This document shows positions 15,033 to 23,208 of a DNA stretch of 42,399 nt, one piece after another. The stretch's first letter is position 1. Each line of letters opens with the position of its first letter. Below the pieces are notes generated by a model. That model was not told where the DNA came from. It did no database searches and saw nothing but the letters and a program-made list of their open reading frames with translations. The stretch is from assembly GCA_019637695.1 (NCBI GenBank), contig JAHBVG010000057.1:1-42399 (forward strand), read 5' to 3'. A program made the translations under genes and the position numbers. Source of the stretch: Caldilineaceae bacterium (GTDB taxonomy: Bacteria; Chloroflexota; Anaerolineae; Caldilineales; Caldilineaceae).

Positions 15033-15829
15033 TACTCCACAGGGCGATGCTCTTTTGAAAAGTCCCATTCCTGCAACATGCCAAGCAGATCATGCTGGGT
15101 CAAGTCAATGCCCAGCGGCGTCACGCTGACAAAACCATGTTCAATAGCCCCCATGTCGGTGCCATCGTCGGGGATGCCGGTGGGCACTTCCCCGCCGATC
15201 CAATAATAGGGCCGGCCCCACGGATCGTCGCGCCGCACAAGCACATCCCGGTAGACGCGACGTCCCAGCCGGGTGATCTCGATCCCGCGGAAGTGGCGAG
15301 CCGATCCCCAGGGGATGTTGACGTTAAGCATGGTCTGTTCGGGGAGGCCGTGCAGCAGCGCATTCCCGGCGACCTCTGCGGCGATCAGGCTGGCGTGATC
15401 CAACGCTGCCGCCACTTCAGGATCGCCTTGCAAATTAGGTCCCATGCTGACGGCGATGGCAGGCACGCCGTTGATACAGGCTTCCATCGCCCCGGCGACA
15501 GTGCCGCTGTAAATGACGTCGGAGCCGAGATTGTAGTTGTTGTTGATACCGCTCACCACCAGATCGAACGGACCTTCGACCAGCCCCATCAGGGCCAATG
15601 CCACACAATCCGGCGGCGCACCGCTACAGGCGTATGTTGTGCGTCCATCCGTCCACACGACCGGTTGAACGCGCAACGGTTTGTGCAACGTTTTCGGATG
15701 CCCGGCGGCGCTCCAGTTTCGATCCGGCGCTACCACGGTGACATGGCCCAGCGCATCCAACGCTCTCGCCAGCGCTTGCAGACCGGGGGCGTGGATTCCG
15801 TCGTCATTGGTGACGAGAATGCCTGGCAT
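15023..15829 (-). CDS. surE: 5'/3'-nucleotidase SurE
   Basis: Metal-dependent survival protein SurE of 268 residues, a cytosolic phosphatase acting on nucleoside monophosphates and short polyphosphates. The metal site D9-D10 sits in ILVTNDDGIHAPG, S40 lies in DRNWSAAGH, and VSGINNNYNLGSDVIYSGTV supplies the conserved asparagine loop at about 93-110. The C-terminal tail is long and ends in residues encoded by repeat D, which provides the stop. The gene starts three bases after the penicillin-binding protein gene stops, so the two are surely co-transcribed. Confidence 0.95.
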   Translation of the reverse strand: MPGILVTNDDGIHAPGLQALARALDALGHVTVVAPDRNWSAAGHPKTLHKPLRVQPVVWTDGRTTYACSGAPPDCVALALMGLVEGPFDLVVSGINNNYNLGSDVIYSGTVAGAMEACINGVPAIAVSMGPNLQGDPEVAAALDHASLIAAEVAGNALLHGLPEQTMLNVNIPWGSARHFRGIEITRLGRRVYRDVLVRRDDPWGRPYYWIGGEVPTGIPDDGTDMGAIEHGFVSVTPLGIDLTQHDLLGMLQEWDFSKEHRPVEYNE

Positions 15830-15832
15830 AGC

Positions 15833-18800
15833 TTAGTTTCTCTTCTTGTTGCGGACGTAGATGCGCACTTCTTCGCTTTCAGCTCGATTACCGGCGCGGT
15901 CATAGGCGACCACCCTAAAAACGTGGCTTTCGAGATAGGTGCCATTGCCGGTGAGTACCCCGGCGAATCCACTGTCAAAGGTGCGGATACGGCCCGGTGT
16001 AATGTCAGGGTCGTTGCTGTCGATGCCAAGCCAGTTTTGGGCGCCTGCGCCCTCAACCGCTATATTCTGCATGACGATCCGCCAGCGCTCGTTGTAAGGA
16101 GCGACTGTACTCTGCGCGTAGCGTTCGCGGTTGCGATAGAATTCAACACGATCCATAGCCCAGGTGTCATTGGCGATAGCATTGACGTTGACCTGCTCAT
16201 CGTCCTCTACAATGTAGAGCTGATTGGGTCGCGGATAGCTGATCACCACCGAAGGCGGCGTATTGTCGATGGTGACCTGTGTGTTCCACTGGCGTACATT
16301 GCCATCCCCTTGTAGCACCGAGAGGCGCAGGGTGTAGAGCCCTTCGGCCAGGGACCTCGTATCGAGGAATTCTAATGTGCCGTTTTCGATCTGTTCGCCG
16401 TGTTCAGGGCCAATCTGCGTCCACGAGGATGGTTCCAGACCAGGGCCAAATTCAATGCGATAGTTGCGGAAGTCGCCGCTGCGCGCATTACCGCGGATCT
16501 CGATTTGCCCGCTGATATAACCGCCCGGCTCCGGCCAGGTGATCGCCACCTCTGGATCGAAATCGACGAAGAAGCCCTGGCTGGTTCCCCGCGGCGGCTG
16601 CGCAATCCCACTGTTTTGCACCCAGTCGTTGGCCTCGGGCGGTAAGATCATATAGACCTGGGTCCGGCGATTTTCTGCAGGTGTGGTTGAGGCCGCCAAT
16701 AAGCCGCTTTCGCTATCGACCTCAAACGGCTGCCAGATATTATCGACAACGTTCGGCTCTGTCCCCGCGATGAAGATCTCGGCGCGCTGGCGCTGACAAT
16801 AAGAGGATGGCAACAACCCACTCGGCGAACAGACGCTGCGCGTCGTAATATTCTCTGGGCGTTCGTACCAACGGGCGGGCAATCCTTCGTGATATTTGCG
16901 CATGACTGCGTTCCAAATTGGCGACGCGCCCGACGCGCCAGTTGTGCGATCCATGGACGTGTTGTCGGTGTTGCCTACCCAGACGCCGACGGCTAACTGC
17001 GGCGTAAAGCCCATTGTCCACGCGTCCTTATTGCCGTTGGTCGTACCGGTCTTGGCGGCGACTTTGCGGTCGGGTAGGGTAAGCAGGCCATTGGCCCCAA
17101 AGATGGGGGCGCGCGCCACATCATCGCTCATAATGTCAGCCAGCAGATATTGAGCATCAACGCTGATGATCCGTTCCACACCGGGCTGCTCATACTTCTT
17201 GAGTACAGTCCCGCTCGAATCGCGCACCTGCAAAATCGCCACCGGATCCAAAGTGCGGAAGCCGGTACGCTGCCGTTCGGGCGGCACTGGTTGTCCGGCC
17301 ATCACCCCAGAGTTTGCCAACACACTATGGGCGTAGGTGTGATCGAGCAGGGTCACCTCGCCGCCGCCCAGCACCAGGCTCAACCCATAGAAGCTGATGC
17401 CGCGGTTGAGGCCGTTAATGCCCAGGCGATGGGCCGTACGCAACGCTGCCGCCACCCCAACTTGATCCATTACCTTGATGGCGGGGATATTGTAGGATCG
17501 CGCCAGCGCATCGCGCAGGCTGACCGGCCCATGATAAAGCCGATCAAAGTTTTCGGGCACGTAATAGGATCCATCGACCATCGGGAAGGATGAGCGCACA
17601 TCAAGGATCATCGTAGCTGTCGTCATCCCTTGCATAAGGCCGGTAAGGTAGACATAGGGCTTAAAACTGGACCCCGGCTGCCGTTCCGAAATAGCGACGT
17701 TAACCTGCCCATCGATTTCGTTGTTGTTGTAATCCAGCGAGCCGACCATCGCCAGGATCTCACCGGTATCGGGCTTAATAGCGACCACCGAGGCGTTGTT
17801 GACCTCTTTGCCCTCGTTGTTAAGCGAGCGGATGTGATCGCGCGCCACCTGTTCGGCGTATTTTTGCAGATCCACATCCAACGTGGTGTAAACCTCCAGC
17901 CCCTTCTTCCAGATGAAGTAGGGATCGTTGGCGGTGTTAAATTCCTGTTTTACCCGCTCCAGGGCGTAGAGCGCAAAATGGGGAGCAGTGAGTACGTCAA
18001 AGCGTTCGGCTACGGATTGGCGCAGGTTGAGTTCTTGGGCAAACGCTTCATCCGCCTCTGCGGGCGTCAAATAGCCTGCCGCGGCCAGGGCGTCAAGTGT
18101 AATGCGTTGGCGTTCCTTGGCTTCGGGCGGATTGGTGATGGGGTTGAGCGCCGGGAAGTTGGGGATCGGCGCCAGGATGGCGGCTTCGGCGGCGTTTAGC
18201 TCAGAGGCGCTCTTGCCAAAGTAGACCTGGCTGGCCGCTTCGATGCCATAGGCCAGGTTGCCGTAAAAGTTATAGTTGAGATACCACTCCAAAATCTTCT
18301 CTTTGGGATACTGGCGCGTCACCTCCATCGCCAGGATCACCTCTTTGATCTTGCGCGCGTACGATTGCTGGGTGCGCTCTTCCACCGGAATCACGACGTT
18401 TTTGATCAACTGCTGTGTGATCGACGATCCACCCTGTACGCCGCCGCCCTGCGCGTTCGAGAAGAACGCACGGAAGAGACCACGAACGTTGATGCCAGGG
18501 TTCTCCCAAAAACTGCGATCTTCCAGCGCTATCGACGCTTTCCATACCCAGGGGGACATCTCATTAAGCGAGAGGTAGGTGCGATCCCCGCGGAAGGGAC
18601 GAGGGTCCACGCTTTCGTAGAGCAAGTGCTGACCAGTACGGTCATAGATGCGCACTGTCTCAAATTCATCCTGTTGGAGTTCGATGACGCTGGCATCGGG
18701 CAACTGGCGCGCGTAGAACCCGTAGATCCCCAACAGCGTAGCTGCGCCGGCCGCGCTGACACTCGTAATCGAAAGCACAATTGTCAGCGCGGCTGCGGCC

Positions 18801-18904
18801 ATCCCCTGAAATGCCCACAACCATGGGCGCGGGCGGTTACTCTTCACACGCTGCCGTTTGCGGCGCAGGATCAGAATTTTATCGTGGTTGTTCAATCGTG
18901 ACAT
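15833..18904 (-). CDS. Class A penicillin-binding protein (PBP1A-like)
   Basis: Bifunctional peptidoglycan synthase of 1023 residues. A basic cytosolic tail and one membrane helix (about 35-60) precede the GT51 transglycosylase, with catalytic E128 in ALEDRSFW and GGSSITQQLIKN at 158-169. The transpeptidase has the nucleophile motif S412-S-F-K415, S470-Y-N and K618-T-G. After the catalytic part a region of about 300 residues contains immunoglobulin-like modules (INENGT-type edges near 830 and SYPRPNQLYIV near 895), a frequent C-terminal extension in large PBP1A proteins. GAGAG lies about 9 bases before the ATG. A TTGGTC-17-TAGAAT promoter lies 118 bases upstream. It heads the surE/PH-domain operon. 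Presence of a cell wall synthase argues for a walled cell. Confidence 0.95.
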   Translation of the reverse strand: MSRLNNHDKILILRRKRQRVKSNRPRPWLWAFQGMAAAALTIVLSITSVSAAGAATLLGIYGFYARQLPDASVIELQQDEFETVRIYDRTGQHLLYESVDPRPFRGDRTYLSLNEMSPWVWKASIALEDRSFWENPGINVRGLFRAFFSNAQGGGVQGGSSITQQLIKNVVIPVEERTQQSYARKIKEVILAMEVTRQYPKEKILEWYLNYNFYGNLAYGIEAASQVYFGKSASELNAAEAAILAPIPNFPALNPITNPPEAKERQRITLDALAAAGYLTPAEADEAFAQELNLRQSVAERFDVLTAPHFALYALERVKQEFNTANDPYFIWKKGLEVYTTLDVDLQKYAEQVARDHIRSLNNEGKEVNNASVVAIKPDTGEILAMVGSLDYNNNEIDGQVNVAISERQPGSSFKPYVYLTGLMQGMTTATMILDVRSSFPMVDGSYYVPENFDRLYHGPVSLRDALARSYNIPAIKVMDQVGVAAALRTAHRLGINGLNRGISFYGLSLVLGGGEVTLLDHTYAHSVLANSGVMAGQPVPPERQRTGFRTLDPVAILQVRDSSGTVLKKYEQPGVERIISVDAQYLLADIMSDDVARAPIFGANGLLTLPDRKVAAKTGTTNGNKDAWTMGFTPQLAVGVWVGNTDNTSMDRTTGASGASPIWNAVMRKYHEGLPARWYERPENITTRSVCSPSGLLPSSYCQRQRAEIFIAGTEPNVVDNIWQPFEVDSESGLLAASTTPAENRRTQVYMILPPEANDWVQNSGIAQPPRGTSQGFFVDFDPEVAITWPEPGGYISGQIEIRGNARSGDFRNYRIEFGPGLEPSSWTQIGPEHGEQIENGTLEFLDTRSLAEGLYTLRLSVLQGDGNVRQWNTQVTIDNTPPSVVISYPRPNQLYIVEDDEQVNVNAIANDTWAMDRVEFYRNRERYAQSTVAPYNERWRIVMQNIAVEGAGAQNWLGIDSNDPDITPGRIRTFDSGFAGVLTGNGTYLESHVFRVVAYDRAGNRAESEEVRIYVRNKKRN

Positions 18905-19021
18905 AGAAAACTCTCAGCAATGGATTCGCATCGACACTGGTGGATCAACGTCCTCGTTGGCGATTCGTTCCCATTGGGCGATGATAGAGGCAGCCCCAGT
19001 TGGCTACACAGACTATGGCCT

Positions 19022-19050
19022 ATTCTAGCACCGGCGCGGGGAACGACCAA
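19022..19050 (-). promoter_or_regulatory. Promoter of the penicillin-binding protein operon
   Basis: On the minus strand TTGGTC (19050-19045) and TAGAAT (19027-19022) are 17 bases apart. The transcript would start near 19015, about 110 bases before the ATG at 18904. Confidence 0.5.
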
Positions 19051-19070
19051 AACAAAAGGCGATGGTACTC

Positions 19071-19201
19071 TTATAGAGAAACACTTGAATATCATCCAAT
19101 TCGGTACGGGTGCTGTTTGCCGCACCCAACGGCGCAGCAAGCGGACGCTGCGTCCGCCAGCGCCCCTACGATTGCATGAACTCTATCTGTTTTCTCTATT
19201 A
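19071..19201. mobile_element. A-family MITE-like element, copy 1
   Basis: TTATAGAGAAACA at the left and TGTTTTCTCTATTA at the right form imperfect terminal repeats, with CCAATTCGG/CGATTGCATG also roughly mirrored further in. The core holds GGTACGGGTGCTG and GCGTCCGCCAGCGCCCCTAC, shared with the copy at 28794-28902. It separates the penicillin-binding protein promoter from the toxin-antitoxin promoter. Confidence 0.65.
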
Positions 19202-19243
19202 GCGGGTCTATGACCCGCCAACGGCAGCTACTTCATCCGCTAC

Positions 19244-19272
19244 TTGCTTGGACCACCTCGCCCTGCTATACT
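19244..19272 (+). promoter_or_regulatory. Promoter of the toxin-antitoxin pair
   Basis: TTGCTT (19244-19249) and TATACT (19267-19272) with a 17-base spacer. Transcription would begin about 20 bases before the antitoxin start, with GGAGG in that short leader. Antitoxins of this class usually repress such a promoter. Confidence 0.65.
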
Positions 19273-19301
19273 ATGGTCATCTTGACCAATTGGAGGATGC
19301 G

Positions 19302-19649
19302 ATGGAACAAACGGTGGGGATGGCTGAGGCCAAAAGCAGACTGGCCGAATTGGTGGGCCATGTGAAATATGGCGGAGAAACCTTCATTTTGCAGCGGCGA
19401 GGAGAGCCAATGGCCGTGTTGGTCAGCGTTGCCGAATTTAAGCGCCTGCAGGCCGCTGCGGGTCAATCCGATGCAGAGAGCCAATCCCCGCTAACGCCGG
19501 CACTTCTGCACCGACAACAGGCGCTGGTGGCTCAGGCTCGGCGACTGCGTGAAAGCCTGGGGCAACCTGCTGAGCGTCTCGCCGCCTTCTTCGCGGATCT
19601 GCCCCCGGCCGATGATGCCTTCTGGCTGGAAATCGAGGAGGCTGGTTGA
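19302..19649 (+). CDS. Phd/YefM-type antitoxin
   Basis: Antitoxin of 115 residues. The N-terminal half (MEQTVGMAEAKSRLAELV, then GGETFILQRRGEPMAVLVSVAEF) is the Phd/YefM DNA-binding fold. The C-terminal half (about 60-115) is helical and acidic, ending ADDAFWLEIEEAG, and would wrap the toxin. It is longer than the usual 80-90 residues. The start at 19302 has GGAGG five bases upstream; an earlier in-frame start would overlap the promoter. Its stop TGA overlaps the toxin ATG by one base, so translation is coupled. It probably represses its own promoter. Confidence 0.88.
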   Translation: MEQTVGMAEAKSRLAELVGHVKYGGETFILQRRGEPMAVLVSVAEFKRLQAAAGQSDAESQSPLTPALLHRQQALVAQARRLRESLGQPAERLAAFFADLPPADDAFWLEIEEAG

Positions 19650-20230
19650 TGGCATTGTACGATCTGGCTGATCCAGAGACGCTGCTGCCTGCTCAACTGG
19701 TGCTGGATACATCCCTGCTGCTGGCTTGCCGAACTGGTGATGACAATCCTAACGCCACCGCAACGCAGAATTTCGTCGCCCGCCTGGGCCAGCAGATCGC
19801 CGCATATCAGACAATTGCCTGGCTCTTAACGCCGGTCATCCAGGAATGCTATCACATCATCCTCAGCCGCGCTCTGCGGCGAGCTTGGGAGAACCAGCAA
19901 CCGCAGAGCAGACCTCCAAATTGGCTGGCTGCATACAAACATGAACCCCATTTGTTGGCAACCGGCTTTGCCGAAATGATCGAATTTGACGAGATTCTGG
20001 CCTCTATCCCCCTCACCCCTGCACAGCCGTCCGATTTGACATCTGCTGCCACTCCTCATCCGTTGGACGAGCGGATGCGCCATTTTATCACCACCTATCA
20101 TCTGCTGCCCCAAGACGCCCTCATCCTGGCCGAAGCCGAGAAGTTGGGCGTGAGCGCTATGGCGACCCTGGACAGGGATTGGCAGCGAGTCGCCGAATTC
20201 GACATTTATACGATCCTCAACGCCAGGTAG
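19649..20230 (+). CDS. PIN-domain toxin (probable RNase)
   Basis: PIN-domain protein of 193 residues, expected to cut RNA and to be neutralised by the preceding antitoxin. The acidic site can be assigned: D20 in LVLDTSLLL, E66 in VIQECYHII, D156 in LPQDALILAEA and D175 or D177 in ATLDRDW. It is longer than typical VapC toxins (about 130) because of an insert of roughly 60 residues between the second and third acidic residues, rich in W, P and Q. The ATG at 19649 overlaps the antitoxin stop, with GAGGAGG seven bases upstream. It is read from a two-gene operon. Target RNA is unknown. Confidence 0.82.
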   Translation: MALYDLADPETLLPAQLVLDTSLLLACRTGDDNPNATATQNFVARLGQQIAAYQTIAWLLTPVIQECYHIILSRALRRAWENQQPQSRPPNWLAAYKHEPHLLATGFAEMIEFDEILASIPLTPAQPSDLTSAATPHPLDERMRHFITTYHLLPQDALILAEAEKLGVSAMATLDRDWQRVAEFDIYTILNAR

Positions 20231-20313
20231 CGCATAGTGTGCGCCGGTTTACGGGCGACATTGATGGCTACCATCCGTTGTCTGCCCACCTACCATTGCG
20301 GAGATAAGACCCC

Positions 20314-21672
20314 ATGCAAAACCAATTTTCAGATACGCTCACCGCGGCCCAGGTGAAACATCACATCCCCCATCGCTTTGTCGTGCCGGAGAATTGTCAG
20401 CGGTTGCACATTCGGCTCCATTTTGAACCGCTGCTTGTTGGCAAGATCCGCAATATGTTGACGCTCACCCTCTTTGACGCTGAGGGCTTCCGCGGCGCCG
20501 GCCATCGTCAGGGTGATGTCCATGAGGTAACGTTGACCCCATCCACGGCCACGCCGGGCTACTATCCGGGTCCGCTGCCCGCTGGGGAATGGATGGCGCA
20601 GATCGACACCCACATGATCATGCCCGGCGCAGACGTTCCCTATAAATTGACCGTAACCGCCGAACTCGGTGAGGCTGTGGCAGCGACAAAACCGGCGCAG
20701 CCTGCCCGCTTCGACTTTGTCGCCAATCCTAACCCTGGCTGGTATCGCGGGGATATCCACGCCCACACGCTCCACTCGGACGCATCCTGGGGCGTGGCCG
20801 AACTGGTAGACGCCGCCCGCGCCATCGGCCTTGATTTCGTCACCCTCACCGATCACAATACCACCAGTCCGCTGCCAGAGATGGCGAGCTACAGCGCGCC
20901 CGATCTGCTGACAATGGGCGGTATGGAATTGACAACTTTTTGGGGACACGCCGTCTGCCTGGGCGCAATGGAGTGGATCGATTGGCGCGTGGACCCAGCC
21001 GGCGAGGGGATGGCGCGCATTGCCGAAGCGCAGACCGCCACCGGCGCGCTCTTCATCATCGCCCACCCCAACGATCAGGGCGATCCTAAGTGTACTGGCT
21101 GTCGTTGGGTCTACCCGCAGATGCGCCCCGGGCCGGCGCGGCTAGTCGAGATCTGGAACGGTCGTTGGGAATCGACGGACCCGGATAGCAAAAACGAAGG
21201 CAGCCTCAACCTCTGGTATTCGTGGCTCAACGACGGCCATCGATTAGCCGCAACAGCCGGCACCGACGCCCACGGACCGGCCCCGCTGGACGGTGTCGGC
21301 TTCAATACAGTCTTCGCACACGAGCTTTCGCAGAGGGCAATTTTGGAAGGATTGGCGGCAGGGCGCAACTACCTCAGCGCCGGGCCGTCCCTAAGTTTTT
21401 CGGCTCAAAACGAGGACAATGAAATTGCCCTCATCGGTGAACATCTGCCCACTGGCGGCGAGATCACCCTCCAATGCGCGTGGACCGACGCCCCCGATGG
21501 CGCGTCCTTGCGGTTGGTGCGCAACGGCGCGGTGATCGACGAACACATTGCGAAGAGCAACGGCAGCGCTGAGTGGACCTTCCCTAGTGAGCAGGGCCAA
21601 TGGTACGTCCTCGAACTGCGCCGCCGGGATGGCTGGATGGCGGCGGTGACCAATCCTATCTTTGTCGAATGA
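20314..21672 (+). CDS. PHP-domain metallohydrolase (CehA/McbA family)
   Basis: Hydrolase of 452 residues with a polymerase-and-histidinol-phosphatase (PHP) barrel. Metal-binding motifs appear in order: GDIHAHTLHSDA (H149, H151, D156), TDHN (D180, H181), E205 in GGMELTTFWGH, AHP (H251) and GTDAH (D318, H320). The first 140 residues form a beta-rich domain like those found before CehA-type PHP domains, and the last 90 residues are another beta domain. No signal peptide is seen. GGAG lies about 10 bases before the ATG. CehA/McbA enzymes hydrolyse carbaryl-type esters, phosphoesters and related compounds; the substrate here is unknown. Confidence 0.85.
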   Translation: MQNQFSDTLTAAQVKHHIPHRFVVPENCQRLHIRLHFEPLLVGKIRNMLTLTLFDAEGFRGAGHRQGDVHEVTLTPSTATPGYYPGPLPAGEWMAQIDTHMIMPGADVPYKLTVTAELGEAVAATKPAQPARFDFVANPNPGWYRGDIHAHTLHSDASWGVAELVDAARAIGLDFVTLTDHNTTSPLPEMASYSAPDLLTMGGMELTTFWGHAVCLGAMEWIDWRVDPAGEGMARIAEAQTATGALFIIAHPNDQGDPKCTGCRWVYPQMRPGPARLVEIWNGRWESTDPDSKNEGSLNLWYSWLNDGHRLAATAGTDAHGPAPLDGVGFNTVFAHELSQRAILEGLAAGRNYLSAGPSLSFSAQNEDNEIALIGEHLPTGGEITLQCAWTDAPDGASLRLVRNGAVIDEHIAKSNGSAEWTFPSEQGQWYVLELRRRDGWMAAVTNPIFVE

Positions 21673-21747
21673 AGGGTAGAATATCTGATTCGGTGGAAAT
21701 ACAAGGGCGAATCTCTTCATCCACCCCGTCACTGATAGGTTGCCTCG

Positions 21748-22566
21748 CTACCCCAAAGCTACATCCAACGCCATCATCACCGCAAAGCCAGCCATAACAC
21801 CCCAGGTTGCCACATGAGTGCTGCCCGCCATCTGCGATTCGGGGATCAACTCTTCGGCTACGACAAAGATCATAGCGCCAGCGGCAAAAGCCAGCGCATA
21901 GGGCAACACAGGCTGGATAAAGGCGACGGCCAACGCGCCCAGTACACCAGCCACGGGTTCCACCATACCCGACGCCTGCCCGTAGCCGAAACTCTTTAAC
22001 TTTGAGACACCTTCTCGGTGAAGCGGTATCGAAACTGCAGCGCCTTCAGGGAAGTTCTGAATACCGATACCTATCGCCAGTGCCACAGCGCCGGTGATCG
22101 ACGCCACATCCCCACCGACGGCAAGAGCGCCAAAAGCGACGCCTACCGCCAATCCTTCGGGGATGTTGTGCAGCGTCACGGCCATCACCAAGAGGATGCT
22201 CCGTCGCCAACTGGTGGGTAACCCTTCCTGGCGGTCGCCGCGCAGCCGCGGGTGAATGTGCGGCAATAGTTGATCGGTGACGGCAATGAAAAGCCCACCG
22301 GTAAGGAATCCTATAGCGACAGGCAGCCAGGCAGGCAAGGACCCGTCGGCGGCAAGTTCCAATGCGGGGATCAATAGAGACCAGACGCTGGCCGCGATCA
22401 TCACACCGGACGCAAATCCAAGCATACTGTTCATCACATTTCGGCTGACATCTCGGAAAAAGAAAACCAGCCCTGCCCCCAACGCTGTTACGCCCCAAGT
22501 AAAGAGCGTAGCCAACAGTGCTTGCGATACTGGGTTAAGGCCAATGAACCATTGAATTATCACCAC
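21748..22566 (-). CDS. ZIP family metal transporter
   Basis: Membrane transporter of 272 residues for zinc or other divalent cations, eight predicted helices, GufA/ZupT type. The metal-binding pair of motifs is H133-N-I-P-E137-G in helix 4 and Q170-N-F-P-E174-G in helix 5; a cytosolic loop with HIHPR at 103-107 lies between helices 3 and 4. Two consecutive GTG codons could start the gene: the one at 22566 is only two bases from GGAGG, the one at 22563 five bases, so the latter may be used. A cluster of three short mobile elements begins 35 bases upstream and may carry or disrupt the promoter. Confidence 0.92.
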   Translation of the reverse strand: MVIIQWFIGLNPVSQALLATLFTWGVTALGAGLVFFFRDVSRNVMNSMLGFASGVMIAASVWSLLIPALELAADGSLPAWLPVAIGFLTGGLFIAVTDQLLPHIHPRLRGDRQEGLPTSWRRSILLVMAVTLHNIPEGLAVGVAFGALAVGGDVASITGAVALAIGIGIQNFPEGAAVSIPLHREGVSKLKSFGYGQASGMVEPVAGVLGALAVAFIQPVLPYALAFAAGAMIFVVAEELIPESQMAGSTHVATWGVMAGFAVMMALDVALG

Positions 22567-22600
22567 ACCCTCCGCGTTAAAGTTGACCCGAAATTCATTA

Positions 22601-22735
22601 GGGTGTGTTCAAAATGAGTTGGTCGTCTGGGTAGGGGTTTGGGTGGACGGCTCACAAATATCATCTGCGTAAGCCATTGCTCGTCTGCCGTCCACCCAAA
22701 CCCTTACGAATCATTAACCCATTCTGAATACACCC
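22601..22735. mobile_element. C-family MITE with 9-bp target duplication
   Basis: The left end GGGTGTGTTCAAAATGAGTT and the right end, read in reverse complement, GGGTGTATTCAGAATGGGTT match at 17 of 20 bases. AATTCATTA occurs directly on both sides (22592-22600 and 22736-22744), a 9-bp target duplication. A second internal stem pairs GTAGGGGTTTGGGTGGACGG with its mirror near 22690-22706. Confidence 0.8.
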
Positions 22736-22739
22736 AATT

Positions 22740-22831
22740 CATTAATTCACGATTCAGGCTCCCGCCGGGTCCGTGACTCGGTGGTGGCTGGTCACGGACC
22801 GTCCCAGAGCCTATGAAATCGTGAACTGCTG
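22740..22831. mobile_element. B-family MITE, copy B2
   Basis: The left end CATTAATTCACGATT and the right end, reverse complemented CAGCAGTTCACGATTT, enclose CCGGGTCCGTGAC and GGTCACGGACCG. The right end differs from the insertion sequence terminal repeat at only two of 16 bases. AATT follows the element and precedes it. It overlaps the right target copy of the C element. Confidence 0.7.
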
Positions 22832-22840
22832 AAATTATTT

Positions 22841-22944
22841 GGGTGTATTCAAATCCGGTTGGGACGCGAAGTAAGCACGCCTTCGTGCGACCGGGACGGC
22901 ACGTGGGCGTGCCTACTCCGCTTCAACCCATTTTGGACACACTC
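22841..22944. mobile_element. C-family MITE, second copy
   Basis: GGGTGTATTCAAATCCGGTTGG at the left and, reverse complemented, GAGTGTGTCCAAAATGGGTTG at the right are matching ends. The flanks AAATTATTT and AAATTACAT agree at seven of nine bases, an eroded 9-bp target duplication. The core differs from the first copy (CGAAGTAAGCACGCC and GGGCGTGCCTACTCCG). Confidence 0.65.
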
Positions 22945-22953
22945 AAATTACAT

Positions 22954-23208
22954 AGGAGTGAGGAGTCCCGCTTGATTGTACAACTGCTCAAATCTTTGCA
23001 GTAGTTTTCAGGCCGCGGATCTGGTTCTTCTCTGCGCCGATCATGCAGGAGCCATACGAATGGAAGCAACCAACCTGACGGTTAAGGGTACTGCTAGAAA
23101 TTTTCTCCATGTGATGTACAATATTGATAGTGTCACTATTTTGTGCGCATACCTCTTCGTTGGCGTCAATTCCTATTCGGTCTATAAAGTTTGTGAAAGG
23201 AGTCTTCC
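22954..23208 (+). other. Leader region of the LysM/PA14 gene, no gene seen
   Basis: About 255 bases between the repeat cluster and the LysM/PA14 start. TACAAT occurs at about 23117 without a convincing -35 box. I recognise no riboswitch class here, although cell-wall genes of this type are often under c-di-AMP control. The strong ribosome site AAAGGAG is at 23196. Confidence 0.4.

Noticed and set aside
15092..16315. Plus-strand open frame of 407 codons
   Set aside because: Antisense to surE and the 3' part of the penicillin-binding protein gene; no domain pattern.
22954..23208. A c-di-AMP or other riboswitch before the LysM/PA14 gene
   Set aside because: Expected for this gene type, but none of the conserved riboswitch segments I know could be found.
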